Positions 34,220 through 42,494 of a stretch of DNA of 64,000 nt are shown here, piece after piece (the first letter of the stretch is position 1; each line of letters begins with the position of its first letter). A program made the translations under genes and the position numbers. Under the pieces are notes generated by a model that was given only the letters and a program-made list of their open reading frames with translations, made no database searches and had not been told where the DNA came from. Origin of the DNA: an uncultured Acetatifactor sp. (GTDB taxonomy: Bacteria > Bacillota > Clostridia > Lachnospirales > Lachnospiraceae); assembly GCA_910585015.1 (NCBI GenBank), contig CAJUCT010000006.1, positions 8,394-72,393 on the forward strand, given 5' to 3'.

Positions 34220-35569
34220 CTAATCGGAACGGTGCCGCGGGGGCTGTATTCTGCGGCACTCTCTGCGGTAGAAGAAAAGGGACAGTCCCACAGCGATGGT
34301 CCAGCCGATGGGCCAGGAGCACCATATACCCAGAGGAGATCCGGTGCAGGCGGAGAGGATGAAGGACAGCGCCACACGCAGAAGCAGGTCGGTGAAAGTA
34401 GCCGCCATGAACTGCCGCATGGCGCTGATCCCCCGAAGAATACCGTCAGCCACCAGTTTGAGGGCAATCACGAAATAGAAGGGGGAGAGAATCCAGAGGA
34501 ATTGTCTGCCTGTAGCCAGCGCTTCCACGGAACTCCGGTCCATAAACAGCAGCAACAGATACTTTCCCAGGACAATATATGCGAGACAGAACGGAATGCA
34601 CAGACACCACACCAGCGTCCGCCCGGCGCGGAACCCTTCCCCAATCCGCTCGTATTTTTGGGCACCCAGATTCTGGGCGGCATAATTGGAGATGCCGTTG
34701 CCGATGGTGGTAAATGACGTGATCACCAGGTTATTCAGCTTTACGGCGGCAGAATATCCGGCGGCGACGCTGACGCCAAAGCCATTGATACATCCCTGAA
34801 TCATTATGTTTCCCACGGATATGAAGGATTGCTGCAGGATGCTGGGGATGGCAATGACCGCGATCCTCCGGAGAAGCTGCCAGGAAAATACGGTAACGGT
34901 TCCTTCTGTCTTTATCTTGGCCAGGCGCTTTAACAGCAGCGCCAGGGATAAGATGCAGCTGACTCCCTGACAGAGGAATGTGGCCCATGCCACACCCGCA
35001 ATGCCCATGGAGAAGACTTTTACAAAGAGGATATCCACCAGAATATTGGAGCATGAAGAGATGACCAGGAAGATAAAGGGGGTCTTGGAGTCCCCCAGCG
35101 CTGAGAATATTCCTGTGGCGATATTGTAAAAGAACAGGAAGGGCAGCCCCCATATGTAGATCCGCAGATACAGAGAGGAGTCGCCCAAGATTTCCGCCTG
35201 TGTTTTCATGAGCCGCAGCAGTGTGTCGCAGGAGAGCAGGCCCGCGAGCATCAGGACGCCGCACAGGACCCCGCTGGCGATCAGGGAGGTGTAGACGGAG
35301 GATTTCATGGTTCTGTAATCCCGGGCACCAAACAGCTGTGACACAATGACGGAGCCCCCGATATTGCAGCCGAAGGCAAAGGCAAGGAAGATCAGCGTGA
35401 TATTATAGCTGTTGCCCACTGCGGCCAGGGCGTTTTCCCCGATGCATTTGCCTGCCACCAGGGAGTCGGCGATATTATATAACTGCTGAAATACAATGCT
35501 GCCAAACATGGGCAGGCAAAATGACCACAAAATTTTCCGGGGATTTCCCACAGTCAGATCTTTGTTCAT
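34220..35569 (-). CDS. MATE-family multidrug efflux transporter
   Basis: A 449-residue, 12-segment membrane protein. MNKDLTVGNPRKILWSFCLP followed by MFGSIVFQQLYNIADSLVAG and the internal-repeat homologue SFISVGNIMIQGCINGFG are typical of MATE proteins, which export cationic compounds by Na+ or H+ antiport. The ATG has a GGAGGGAACT site. It is transcribed divergently from a LysR-family gene, a common arrangement for a transporter and its regulator. The substrate is unknown. Confidence 0.92.
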   Translation of the reverse strand: MNKDLTVGNPRKILWSFCLPMFGSIVFQQLYNIADSLVAGKCIGENALAAVGNSYNITLIFLAFAFGCNIGGSVIVSQLFGARDYRTMKSSVYTSLIASGVLCGVLMLAGLLSCDTLLRLMKTQAEILGDSSLYLRIYIWGLPFLFFYNIATGIFSALGDSKTPFIFLVISSCSNILVDILFVKVFSMGIAGVAWATFLCQGVSCILSLALLLKRLAKIKTEGTVTVFSWQLLRRIAVIAIPSILQQSFISVGNIMIQGCINGFGVSVAAGYSAAVKLNNLVITSFTTIGNGISNYAAQNLGAQKYERIGEGFRAGRTLVWCLCIPFCLAYIVLGKYLLLLFMDRSSVEALATGRQFLWILSPFYFVIALKLVADGILRGISAMRQFMAATFTDLLLRVALSFILSACTGSPLGIWCSWPIGWTIAVGLSLFFYRRECRRIQPPRHRSD

Positions 35570-35601
35570 GGATAGTTCCCTCCGTTCTTATTTAACAGGT
35601 G

Positions 35602-35631
35602 ATTCTAAATAAGTGTTTCATATGGTTTCAA
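35602..35631 (-). promoter_or_regulatory. Promoter of the MATE gene
   Basis: On the minus strand TTGAAA (35631-35626), 18-bp spacer, TAGAAT (35607-35602), just upstream of the MATE ribosome site. Confidence 0.55.
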
Positions 35632-35669
35632 CATCTTTGGAAAGATGCTAAAATGCAAGAGTTATTTTC

Positions 35670-35698
35670 TTTACATTTTACTCAAAACGGATTATACT
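35670..35698 (+). promoter_or_regulatory. Promoter of the LysR-family gene
   Basis: TTTACA (35670-35675), 17-bp spacer, TATACT (35693-35698). It is back to back with the MATE promoter, leaving about 40 bp between the two -35 boxes where a LysR protein could bind. Confidence 0.65.
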
Positions 35699-35754
35699 AC
35701 CCATAGTGAAATATTAAAAATATATATTTTATATGAAAGAGATACAATATATGT

Positions 35755-36639
35755 ATGGATGTAAATTTTGAATACTATAAGATATTTTACTATGTTGCAA
35801 AATATAAAAGCATCACAAAAGCCGCTGCCGCCCTTCGGAGCAATCAGCCCAATGTGACCAGAGTTATGAAGCTGTTGGAGTCTCAGCTGAATTGCCGGCT
35901 TATCGCCCGGGAGGCCAGAGGAATCAGCCTGACTGAGGAGGGCAAGTGCCTGTATGCCCATGTGGAAGTGGCATATAGGCATCTGGTGGGGGCGCAGGAA
36001 GAGATCTGCGGGCAGGATATACAGGGATCCGGGACAGTGGATATAGGCGCAACAGAGACAGCCCTTCATCTTTTCCTGCTGGATGCGCTGCATGACTTCA
36101 AGGGGAAATATCCCGCCATCAGGATTAAAATTCACAATCATACCACGCCGGAGACACTGAGGCAACTTAGTGCCGGGAAACTGGATTTTGCCGTTGTCAC
36201 CACGCCCTTTGAGTCTCCTCAAAATTTTCGTTGTGAAAATGTATTGGATTTCCGGGAGGTATTGGTGTCCGGTATACAGTATGGAAATCTGGCGGACAAG
36301 GCTCTGGAACTGAAGGATATCAAAGACTATCCCTGGGTGGGACTGGGTAAGGGAACTGCAACCTATGAATTGTATAAAGATTTCTTTATCAGGCACAATG
36401 TGGATCTGGAACTGGATATGGAGGTGGCTACATCGGATCTTATGCTTCCGCTGATAGAGAACAATTTTGGAATCGGCTTCGTGGCGGAGGATCTGGCATT
36501 GCCTCTGCTAAAGGAAGGGAAACTGGTACAGATACCAATCAAATGCGATATTCCCCAGCGTTCCATACAGCTTGTGGCAGATAAGGGGCGGGGAAGGAGT
36601 CTTGCGGCGGATACCTTCTATAAGTATTTGAGCGGCTGA
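35755..36639 (+). CDS. LysR-family transcriptional regulator
   Basis: A 294-residue protein of standard LysR length. The N-terminal winged helix-turn-helix is YVAKYKSITKAAAALRSNQP followed by NVTRVMKLLESQLNCRLIAR (about 13-55). The remaining residues form the ligand-binding domain (TVDIGATETALHLFLLDALHDF onward). Divergent to the MATE transporter and therefore its probable regulator; the convergent AEC gene on the other side is another candidate target. The inducer is unknown. Confidence 0.9.
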   Translation: MDVNFEYYKIFYYVAKYKSITKAAAALRSNQPNVTRVMKLLESQLNCRLIAREARGISLTEEGKCLYAHVEVAYRHLVGAQEEICGQDIQGSGTVDIGATETALHLFLLDALHDFKGKYPAIRIKIHNHTTPETLRQLSAGKLDFAVVTTPFESPQNFRCENVLDFREVLVSGIQYGNLADKALELKDIKDYPWVGLGKGTATYELYKDFFIRHNVDLELDMEVATSDLMLPLIENNFGIGFVAEDLALPLLKEGKLVQIPIKCDIPQRSIQLVADKGRGRSLAADTFYKYLSG

Positions 36640-36724
36640 CGTTTATCTGTTTGCGCCTCGGCACTTGCGGCGGGGCTTATTCATAGGAAGTTATAGCGGC
36701 AGGAGAGGCGGAAATGCTCACGAC

Positions 36725-37672
36725 TTAGATATACCCTCCCCTGCGCAGCACAAAGAGAAAAAACGTTAAGGTCACGGAACTAAGGAAAGTGGTAGCCATC
36801 ACCACGCTGGAGGTGAGTACACCCTCATGCCCCATATTTTTTGCCATAATATAGCAACTCACTGTGGTGGGAGCTCCCATCATGACCAGTAGGGCCACAA
36901 GCATCTCCTTCCGAAAGCCCAGCCGGACGGCCAGAGGCAGGAAGATGGCGGGCAGGATCACCAGCTTCAGCAGCGTGGCGGCGACGGTGGGTCTTAACTG
37001 TTTTAATGCCTTGCGGCCCTCAAATCCCGCTCCCAGCCCGATCAGGGCCAAGGGGGTGGCCAGCACAGAGATATTGCCCAGGGTCTTGGTCACCATCACC
37101 GGGAAAGGTATCCGGCACAGACTGGCGGCCATGCCCAGCAGAATGCCCAGGATAATGGGATTTCTGGCGATATCCAGCAGGGACTTTTTCAAGGTATTCA
37201 CGGAAATGCCCTGGGCGGCGGGGCCGGTGAAGGACAGGACCAGCACGGCGGCCACATTATACAGTGGCACGGTGCCGATAATCATCAGCGGCGCCATGCC
37301 GGAGGTTCCATAAATATTTTGGATGAAAGCCACACCAAGCACAGCGGCGCTGCTGCGGTAAGAAGCCTGGATGAACTCCCCCAGATGTGCCCGGTCTTTA
37401 TAGAGGAGCCCGGCCAGGATCCATATGGCGCTGATGCTGATCAGAGTGACCAGAAAACAGAAGCAGACATATTTTGTGTCCCACACGCTGTAGAAATCGG
37501 ACTCGGCGATATCCCGGAACAGCAGCACAGGAAGGGTGACTTTGTAATTAAAGGAGTTCAGCGTTTTGACAAAGGGTTCGTCTACCACTTTCACCCTGCG
37601 CAGCACATAACCGACTACCATGATTAAGAAAATGGGGACGGTGGCGTTTAAGCTGAATAGTAATTGTTCCAT
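36725..37672 (-). CDS. AEC-family (auxin efflux carrier-type) transporter
   Basis: A 315-residue membrane protein with about ten segments: FSLNATVPIFLIMVVGYVLR at the N-terminus and the typical second half NISVLATPLALIGLGAGFEG and MMGAPTTVSCYIMAKNMG. AEC members export or exchange organic acids such as malate. The start is taken at the ATG whose first base is 37672, preceded by AGAAAGG on the minus strand; an upstream in-frame ATG at 37747 has no site. Confidence 0.88.
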   Translation of the reverse strand: MEQLLFSLNATVPIFLIMVVGYVLRRVKVVDEPFVKTLNSFNYKVTLPVLLFRDIAESDFYSVWDTKYVCFCFLVTLISISAIWILAGLLYKDRAHLGEFIQASYRSSAAVLGVAFIQNIYGTSGMAPLMIIGTVPLYNVAAVLVLSFTGPAAQGISVNTLKKSLLDIARNPIILGILLGMAASLCRIPFPVMVTKTLGNISVLATPLALIGLGAGFEGRKALKQLRPTVAATLLKLVILPAIFLPLAVRLGFRKEMLVALLVMMGAPTTVSCYIMAKNMGHEGVLTSSVVMATTFLSSVTLTFFLFVLRRGGYI

Positions 37673-37712
37673 ATATAGCAGACCTTTCTTTTTCTTAACA
37701 TTGGTATGGATA

Positions 37713-37741
37713 ATCATAGAACGATCTCCGAAAAAAATCAA
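37713..37741 (-). promoter_or_regulatory. Promoter of the AEC transporter gene
   Basis: On the minus strand TTGATT (37741-37736), 17-bp spacer, TATGAT (37718-37713), about 40 bp upstream of the chosen start. Confidence 0.5.
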
Positions 37742-37787
37742 GCACATGTATCACTAATCATTTTATTATAAGGAAAATCATGGTACA

Positions 37788-38411
37788 ATGAGCAAAATGC
37801 TTTGCGTTTCGCTTGGCAAGGAGGCGGCATATGACAGGGAAAAGGATGCGTTTCCGGTGTTTTTTGCATCAAAGGTTAAGCTGGCTGGAGATACACAGGG
37901 AAAGCACAGGATCTATGCGGCATACACAAAGGATTTCCAAGAGTTCTCCAAGACTTTTCTGTATTTTGAGAGGGAAAATCATGTGATTGATACTACGATT
38001 CTGCAAAGTGGGGGAAAGTATTTTCGCATATCCAAGGACGAGACCAGCAAGAGGCTGATTTTAGAGGAGGCGGATTCGCTGCGGGGTGAATTTGCGCAGC
38101 TTGACAGTCCTGTGCTCAATGCTCTGGACGGCGTTGAAGGCCCGGAGGGGTATCTGCTGCCGGACGGAAAGACCTGGTGCCTGATTGCCGACCAGTTCCA
38201 GACGGGAAAAGGATATCTTCCCATGGTGTCCGGGGATTTAGGGAAGGAAGATTTCCGGATTCTCTCGCCGGAAGAATACGACATGGGCCTCAATAAGAAA
38301 CGGCACGGGGGCATCCTGCAGGTGACGGATGAGGAGTACGAGGCGCTTGTCCGGTTCTATGGCGGAGACGATCCGATAATTGAAGGATTGTATGCGGAGC
38401 CCCGGCCCTGA
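37788..38411 (+). pseudogene. N-terminally truncated GH43-like propeller protein
   Basis: A 207-residue frame that resembles only the C-terminal part of GH43-type arabinosidases or xylosidases: KHRIYAAYTKDFQEFSKTF, DTTILQSGGKYFRISKDETS, GPEGYLLPDGKTWCLIADQF. The N-terminal blades with the first catalytic acid are missing. The stretch before the match is short and odd, and no convincing ribosome site precedes the ATG. It starts 40 bp after the AEC promoter region. Probably a gene remnant; a domain reused as a binding protein is less likely. Confidence 0.65.
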
Positions 38412-38506
38412 TAGGACTATGCTCCGGGCGGATAATAGTCTGCCTGGAGGATATTTTTGTATCAACCATGACCCGTAACAACATCTGATCATTCTGAAAA
38501 ATGTTC

Positions 38507-38535
38507 TTGCAATTCTATCCCACATATGCTACTAT
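38507..38535 (+). promoter_or_regulatory. Possible promoter upstream of the Rpn-like gene
   Basis: TTGCAA (38507-38512), 17-bp spacer, TACTAT (38530-38535). It is the only promoter-like pair seen in the 289-bp gap before the Rpn-like gene. A short hairpin, GGAGAT/ATCTCC, lies further down near 38640-38681. Confidence 0.3.
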
Positions 38536-38700
38536 ACTTTTGAAGCATATATTTCTTATCACTTTATGAAGCAATTCACTTTTCAAGATATCGAAAAATC
38601 TATGCTTTAAATTCAAAAAAGGACAATTGAAGAGAAGCGGGAGATTTCGGTATGGGGGTGAGTCTCATTCGGTATCTCCTAGTTGTCAGGAGGTAATGGA

Positions 38701-39672
38701 ATGAGTAAAAAGACAGCAAGACAACCAAAGAAAAGGGCAAAGCAGAGGGCATTTATTCCTCCGAAGTAGGACATTGCATTTAAGGAATTGATGCGGTGCG
38801 AGGAGGTGCGCAGGCAGTTTATCAGCGATGTGCTCGGTATTTTGCCGGAGGAGATCAAGTCGGTGCGCTTGGAGAACACTTTCCTGAGCCGGCGCAGCCG
38901 CAAAGAAAAGGAATGCATTCTGGATGTCAGGATATTGCTCAACGATAACAGCAAGATCAATGTGGAATTGCAGATCAGGCGCCTGGCCTACTGGGACAAG
39001 CGCAGCTTGTTCTATCTGTCAAAGATGTATACGGAGGACTTGTTTACCGGACAGAGGTACGATAGGCTGAAAAAGTGTATCGTGATCAGTATCCTGGATT
39101 TTTCGGGGGACCAGAATGCTGGCTATCACAAAGTGTATCATCTGCGTGATCAGGAGGGCAGGCTGTATTCGGATCAATTCGAGGTTCATGTTATTGAACT
39201 GAATAAGGAACTTACGGGAAATAAGCTGGATGACTGGATTCGGCTGTTTCGGGTGGAGAGTGAGGAGGAACTGGAAGAGGTGCGGAGCAGGAATGCAGGA
39301 GTTATGCGGGCAGTGGAAGAGGTAAAATCAATGAATCTTAGGAAAATGGTTAGGACGTTGTACGAGGCACGCCTGAAAGCCCAAAGGGACCAGTGGGCTA
39401 TTGAGGAGGCTATCAAGGAGGATAGCATGGCGGCAGGGCTGGCTCAGGGCAGAGCTCAGGGAATAGCTGAGGGAGAACTGCAGGGAAGCAGGCAGGCTAT
39501 TTTGAATCTGCTTGGAGATCTTGGGGAAATCCCGGAAGACATATGCAATGACATTGCTGCGGAGGAGAATGCGGATGTTTTGCGCAGATGGCTTAAATGT
39601 GCCGCCAGAGCAGAGAATTTTGAGGATTACAGAAACAGAATCGGCCGGGATGGCGGGCAAAAAGCATTTTGA
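38701..39672 (+). pseudogene. Rpn-family PD-(D/E)XK nuclease/transposase gene with an amber stop
   Basis: ATG 38701 with a GTCAGGAGGTAATGGA site reads MSKKTARQPKKRAKQRAFIPPK and then TAG at 38767-38769. The same frame continues DIAFKELMRCEEVRRQFISD and stays open to 39672. The family normally has an uninterrupted PK-x-DIxFKxLM segment here, so one base change explains the stop. The C-terminal part has the nuclease core (ILDVRILLNDNSKINVELQI, about residues 75-95 after the stop) and a helical AQGRAQGIAEGELQG tail. Without re-initiation or read-through the protein is truncated to 22 residues. Confidence 0.8.
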
Positions 39673-39689
39673 CCGCCGGGAGGAAAGAA

Positions 39690-40148
39690 GTGGTTACGAT
39701 GTCAGAGAAGGGAATATACATAGGCGTTGCTCTTTTGGCGCTGGGTTTGATCGTGACTGTGGCGCTGCTGGCGCTGCGGAGGGTCAGCAGCAGACGTCCC
39801 TGTGGTATGGACTTGATGGAGGGACATGAGTTTGAGTATTATTGTGCCGATCTGCTGCGCCGGGTGGGTTTTCTGGAGGTGGAAGTCACCCGGGGCAGCG
39901 GTGATTACGGTGTGGATATTTTGGCAGAACTGGGAGGCGTGACTTATGCGGTTCAGTGCAAGCGCTATGACGGCCCGGTAGGAGTGAAAGCGGTGCAGGA
40001 GGTTTACGCTGGCCGGGACTATTATGACCGCATGGTGGGCGTGGTGATGACCAATCAGTATTTCACCCGCCCGGCGGTGGAGGTAGCCCAGAAGCTGAAG
40101 ATTTTGCTTTGGGATCGCGGGTATCTGGAGAGTATGCTGGAAGAATAA
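39690..40148 (+). CDS. Membrane-anchored Mrr-like restriction endonuclease domain protein
   Basis: A 152-residue protein with one N-terminal membrane segment (GIYIGVALLALGLIVTVALL) and an Mrr-type PD-(D/E)XK core: EFEYYCADLLRRVGF, GDYGVDILAE and YAVQCKRYDGPVG give the catalytic D...Q-x-K. I use GTG 39690, well spaced from GGGAGGAAAGAA; ATG 39699 is an alternative. It lies 17 bp after the Rpn-like frame. Membrane-tethered Mrr-like proteins are common in Firmicutes; their role is not settled, defence or DNA turnover being possible. Confidence 0.8.
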   Translation: MVTMSEKGIYIGVALLALGLIVTVALLALRRVSSRRPCGMDLMEGHEFEYYCADLLRRVGFLEVEVTRGSGDYGVDILAELGGVTYAVQCKRYDGPVGVKAVQEVYAGRDYYDRMVGVVMTNQYFTRPAVEVAQKLKILLWDRGYLESMLEE

Positions 40149-40149
40149 A

Positions 40150-42069
40150 TCAGGAAACTTCTTTCAGCGCATTCTCCAGGCTGGTGAAATCCGAAGGGCC
40201 CATGTTCAAGAAAAAAGTATGGAAACGCAAGTCGGAATAGTCCGTTTCCCACAGGGTGCGGGCTTTTTGCTTAAGTTCCAGAATCTCCAGATAGCCCACA
40301 TAGTATTGAGGATAATTGGCGGGCTCCTCCGCGATATAGGTGTATACTGCCTGGGCAGCCTCGGGATCGCTGATACCAAAATTGTTCAGCACAGCGGCAA
40401 TCTGCCCGCAGTCGGCTCCGTTATAATGAATCATCAGATCCAGCAGGGAATAGAGACAGAGCAGCAGGCTGCGGTTGGTCTTTTCGGCTTGGATATACCA
40501 TGTGGCTTCCGGCTGCCCGTTTTCGCTGAGCAGTTCGCAGGCATAGTCATAGGCGATGAATTCCACATACAGGGCCCATCCCTCCTGGTAACCGCCGTAA
40601 TTCAGCAGCTGGCGCACCGGGTCGGCCCCCTGCTCCTTCAGATAACGGCGGCTGTAGACGGACTGGTACAGATGGCCGGGATAGCCCTCATGGGCCAGGG
40701 TAGTGTACAGTTCCAATACATTAGGCATATCCTTTTCATTGACATAGATCACATTGGCGGAGGTGTCATCCAGGGGCGGCGTCAGATAAAAGGCCGGAGC
40801 GGTGTAGTCCGCCAGAGAGTCGGAGACGGCTTTGACAGTTACCGTGGGAAGCTGCTGTCCGCCGACTGCCAGGCTGGGAAAATCCAGGGTCATCCGTTTC
40901 TGCAGATCCGTCAGCATCTGCGAAGGCTGCGTGTAGGGGAAAGACGTCAGACATTCTTCCTGGGCGGAAGGGAGTACACAGGAAGGATGCTCCGTAATCA
41001 GCTGACGCAGGGTGTTAAGCTGGGAGAGCAGCTGATTCTTCAACAGGTCATACAGTTCCTCAGGGGAGCGGTAACTGCCGGTTTCGGCGATTAACAGCTG
41101 ACGATAATATTCCTGTCCCTCCGGGTAAGCGGCCAGCCCCTGGGGCAGGCTGTTGCCGGGGGTATCTGGTGTTGGGGCGTCAGTTCCCTGCGATGTGCCG
41201 TCATTTGGCTGTTTGTCGTCCCTCTCCCGCTGCGCTGAAAGCTGCTCTAACCCCTGATCCAGTCTCTCGTAGGCGGGGAGCAGTACAGAGGACAGCAGTT
41301 CATTGTTGCGGCGAATGGCGGAGAGGGCAGTCTTCCGGTCAATCCCCTGACGGGTGTATAACTCGTTGATTCTCTCCTGAAAGGTGGTCTGGAGAAAATG
41401 ATCTCCTTGACTTAGGCTTTCAGCAGTCAGAATCTGTCGGCACTGCTGGCGCACTTTTTTTATGGATACCTGGCTCATGCCCAGTCCCGCCGCCGTTTTT
41501 TCCTGTTCATAAACCAGCAGACTGTCGTAATAGGTCCCGGTCTGAGACAACAGCGCCAGGTAGTCCTCCACATCCCTTGCGGTCCGGAAGGTATACTCCG
41601 CCAGCAGGATGGGCAGCTGGCTCTGCATACCGGAGGCGGGGGAGAGGGGGTCATCATAATAGGCATGGGACTGCATCGCCAGTGAGTTTTCCAGGGAGAG
41701 AGCCAGGAGCTGTCGGGTATAGGCATCGTGAGCGTCCAGACCCCGGCCTGACATCTTTTTCCAGAAATCCACCTGCTGTTCCATCTCTTCAAGTTGAAGT
41801 TCCCTGGCGCCGGGGACATAACCTGGTAACAGGGCTTCATATTCCCGGATGCCGAAATCCTCGGGACGGGCGATGGTATAATGCATATTCAGGGTATTAT
41901 GTACCATTTCCTGACGGAACAGTTCCTGGGCGGCGCGCCTATACTTTTCTTCATTGCGGCTGGGGCCGAAAAAAAGTAAGGTCAGGATGGCGAAGAGCAA
42001 CAGCAGTCCGGCGCCTGTCAGAAGCTGCCGCCAAGTGAGTTTGTGGTGTTTTTTCAAGGCGGACTCCAT
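40150..42069 (-). CDS. DUF885 metallopeptidase-like lipid-side protein
   Basis: A 639-residue protein with an N-terminal membrane segment (LLTGAGLLLLFAILTLLFF) and a large outside domain. The DUF885 signature LAHEGYPGHLYQ has H460, E461 and H466 as likely zinc ligands and base, and the C-terminal EGWALYVEFIAYDYA is also conserved. DUF885 proteins are putative carboxypeptidase-like enzymes. It converges on the Mrr-like gene with one base between stops. A Ser/Thr/Pro/Gln-rich insertion sits at about 285-310. Confidence 0.85.
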   Translation of the reverse strand: MESALKKHHKLTWRQLLTGAGLLLLFAILTLLFFGPSRNEEKYRRAAQELFRQEMVHNTLNMHYTIARPEDFGIREYEALLPGYVPGARELQLEEMEQQVDFWKKMSGRGLDAHDAYTRQLLALSLENSLAMQSHAYYDDPLSPASGMQSQLPILLAEYTFRTARDVEDYLALLSQTGTYYDSLLVYEQEKTAAGLGMSQVSIKKVRQQCRQILTAESLSQGDHFLQTTFQERINELYTRQGIDRKTALSAIRRNNELLSSVLLPAYERLDQGLEQLSAQRERDDKQPNDGTSQGTDAPTPDTPGNSLPQGLAAYPEGQEYYRQLLIAETGSYRSPEELYDLLKNQLLSQLNTLRQLITEHPSCVLPSAQEECLTSFPYTQPSQMLTDLQKRMTLDFPSLAVGGQQLPTVTVKAVSDSLADYTAPAFYLTPPLDDTSANVIYVNEKDMPNVLELYTTLAHEGYPGHLYQSVYSRRYLKEQGADPVRQLLNYGGYQEGWALYVEFIAYDYACELLSENGQPEATWYIQAEKTNRSLLLCLYSLLDLMIHYNGADCGQIAAVLNNFGISDPEAAQAVYTYIAEEPANYPQYYVGYLEILELKQKARTLWETDYSDLRFHTFFLNMGPSDFTSLENALKEVS

Positions 42070-42177
42070 GAAAGCGGATATTGATGCATTATATGCGGCA
42101 GGTATTGTCCATCATGCGGTTTCTTTTCAGAGGGCGGTCAGTGCATACTAAAATATTTAAAATTTTGCTAAACCATA

Positions 42178-42207
42178 TTGACCGAAAGCCGTAAAAGGCT
42201 CTATACT
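42178..42207 (+). promoter_or_regulatory. Promoter of the pentose operon
   Basis: TTGACC (42178-42183), 18-bp spacer, TATACT (42202-42207), followed by a leader of about 280 nt before araB. Confidence 0.65.
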
Positions 42208-42494
42208 AGAAATATGGACGCGTCTATTTTGGTCCGTTAATTGCAGGAAGCAAATACCTGGTTTCAAGCGACGGTCGGAAAGGAAAATCTAAACGTTCGT
42301 GAGTATATACTACATAACGCCAGAATTTACCGTACGGCATTGGTTAAACGTATATGGCTGGCGTTATGTAGTCAGGTTGCTCGGAAATTATAACTGTTAA
42401 GCAGTATAAATTCTTGCGGCAGCTGCCAGATGGAAACTTATACACTTCCGCCAGAGTCGCTGAGCGCGGGAATAGAGAAAACAGGAGGGTAAAC
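42208..42494 (+). other. Structured leader of araB with a 15-bp inverted repeat
   Basis: No protein is supported here. It holds a copy of GGAAAGGAAAATCT (42278-42291) shared with the 31505 palindrome's right arm, then a perfect 15-bp inverted repeat (ACTACATAACGCCAG at 42309-42323 against 42358-42372) with a 34-nt loop. The inverted repeat has no T-tract. I recognise no riboswitch class; it could be an operator, a processing site or an attenuator. Confidence 0.6.

Noticed and set aside
42208..42494. A known riboswitch in the araB leader
   Set aside because: None of the conserved motifs I know for common riboswitches or T-boxes is visible; only inverted repeats are supported.
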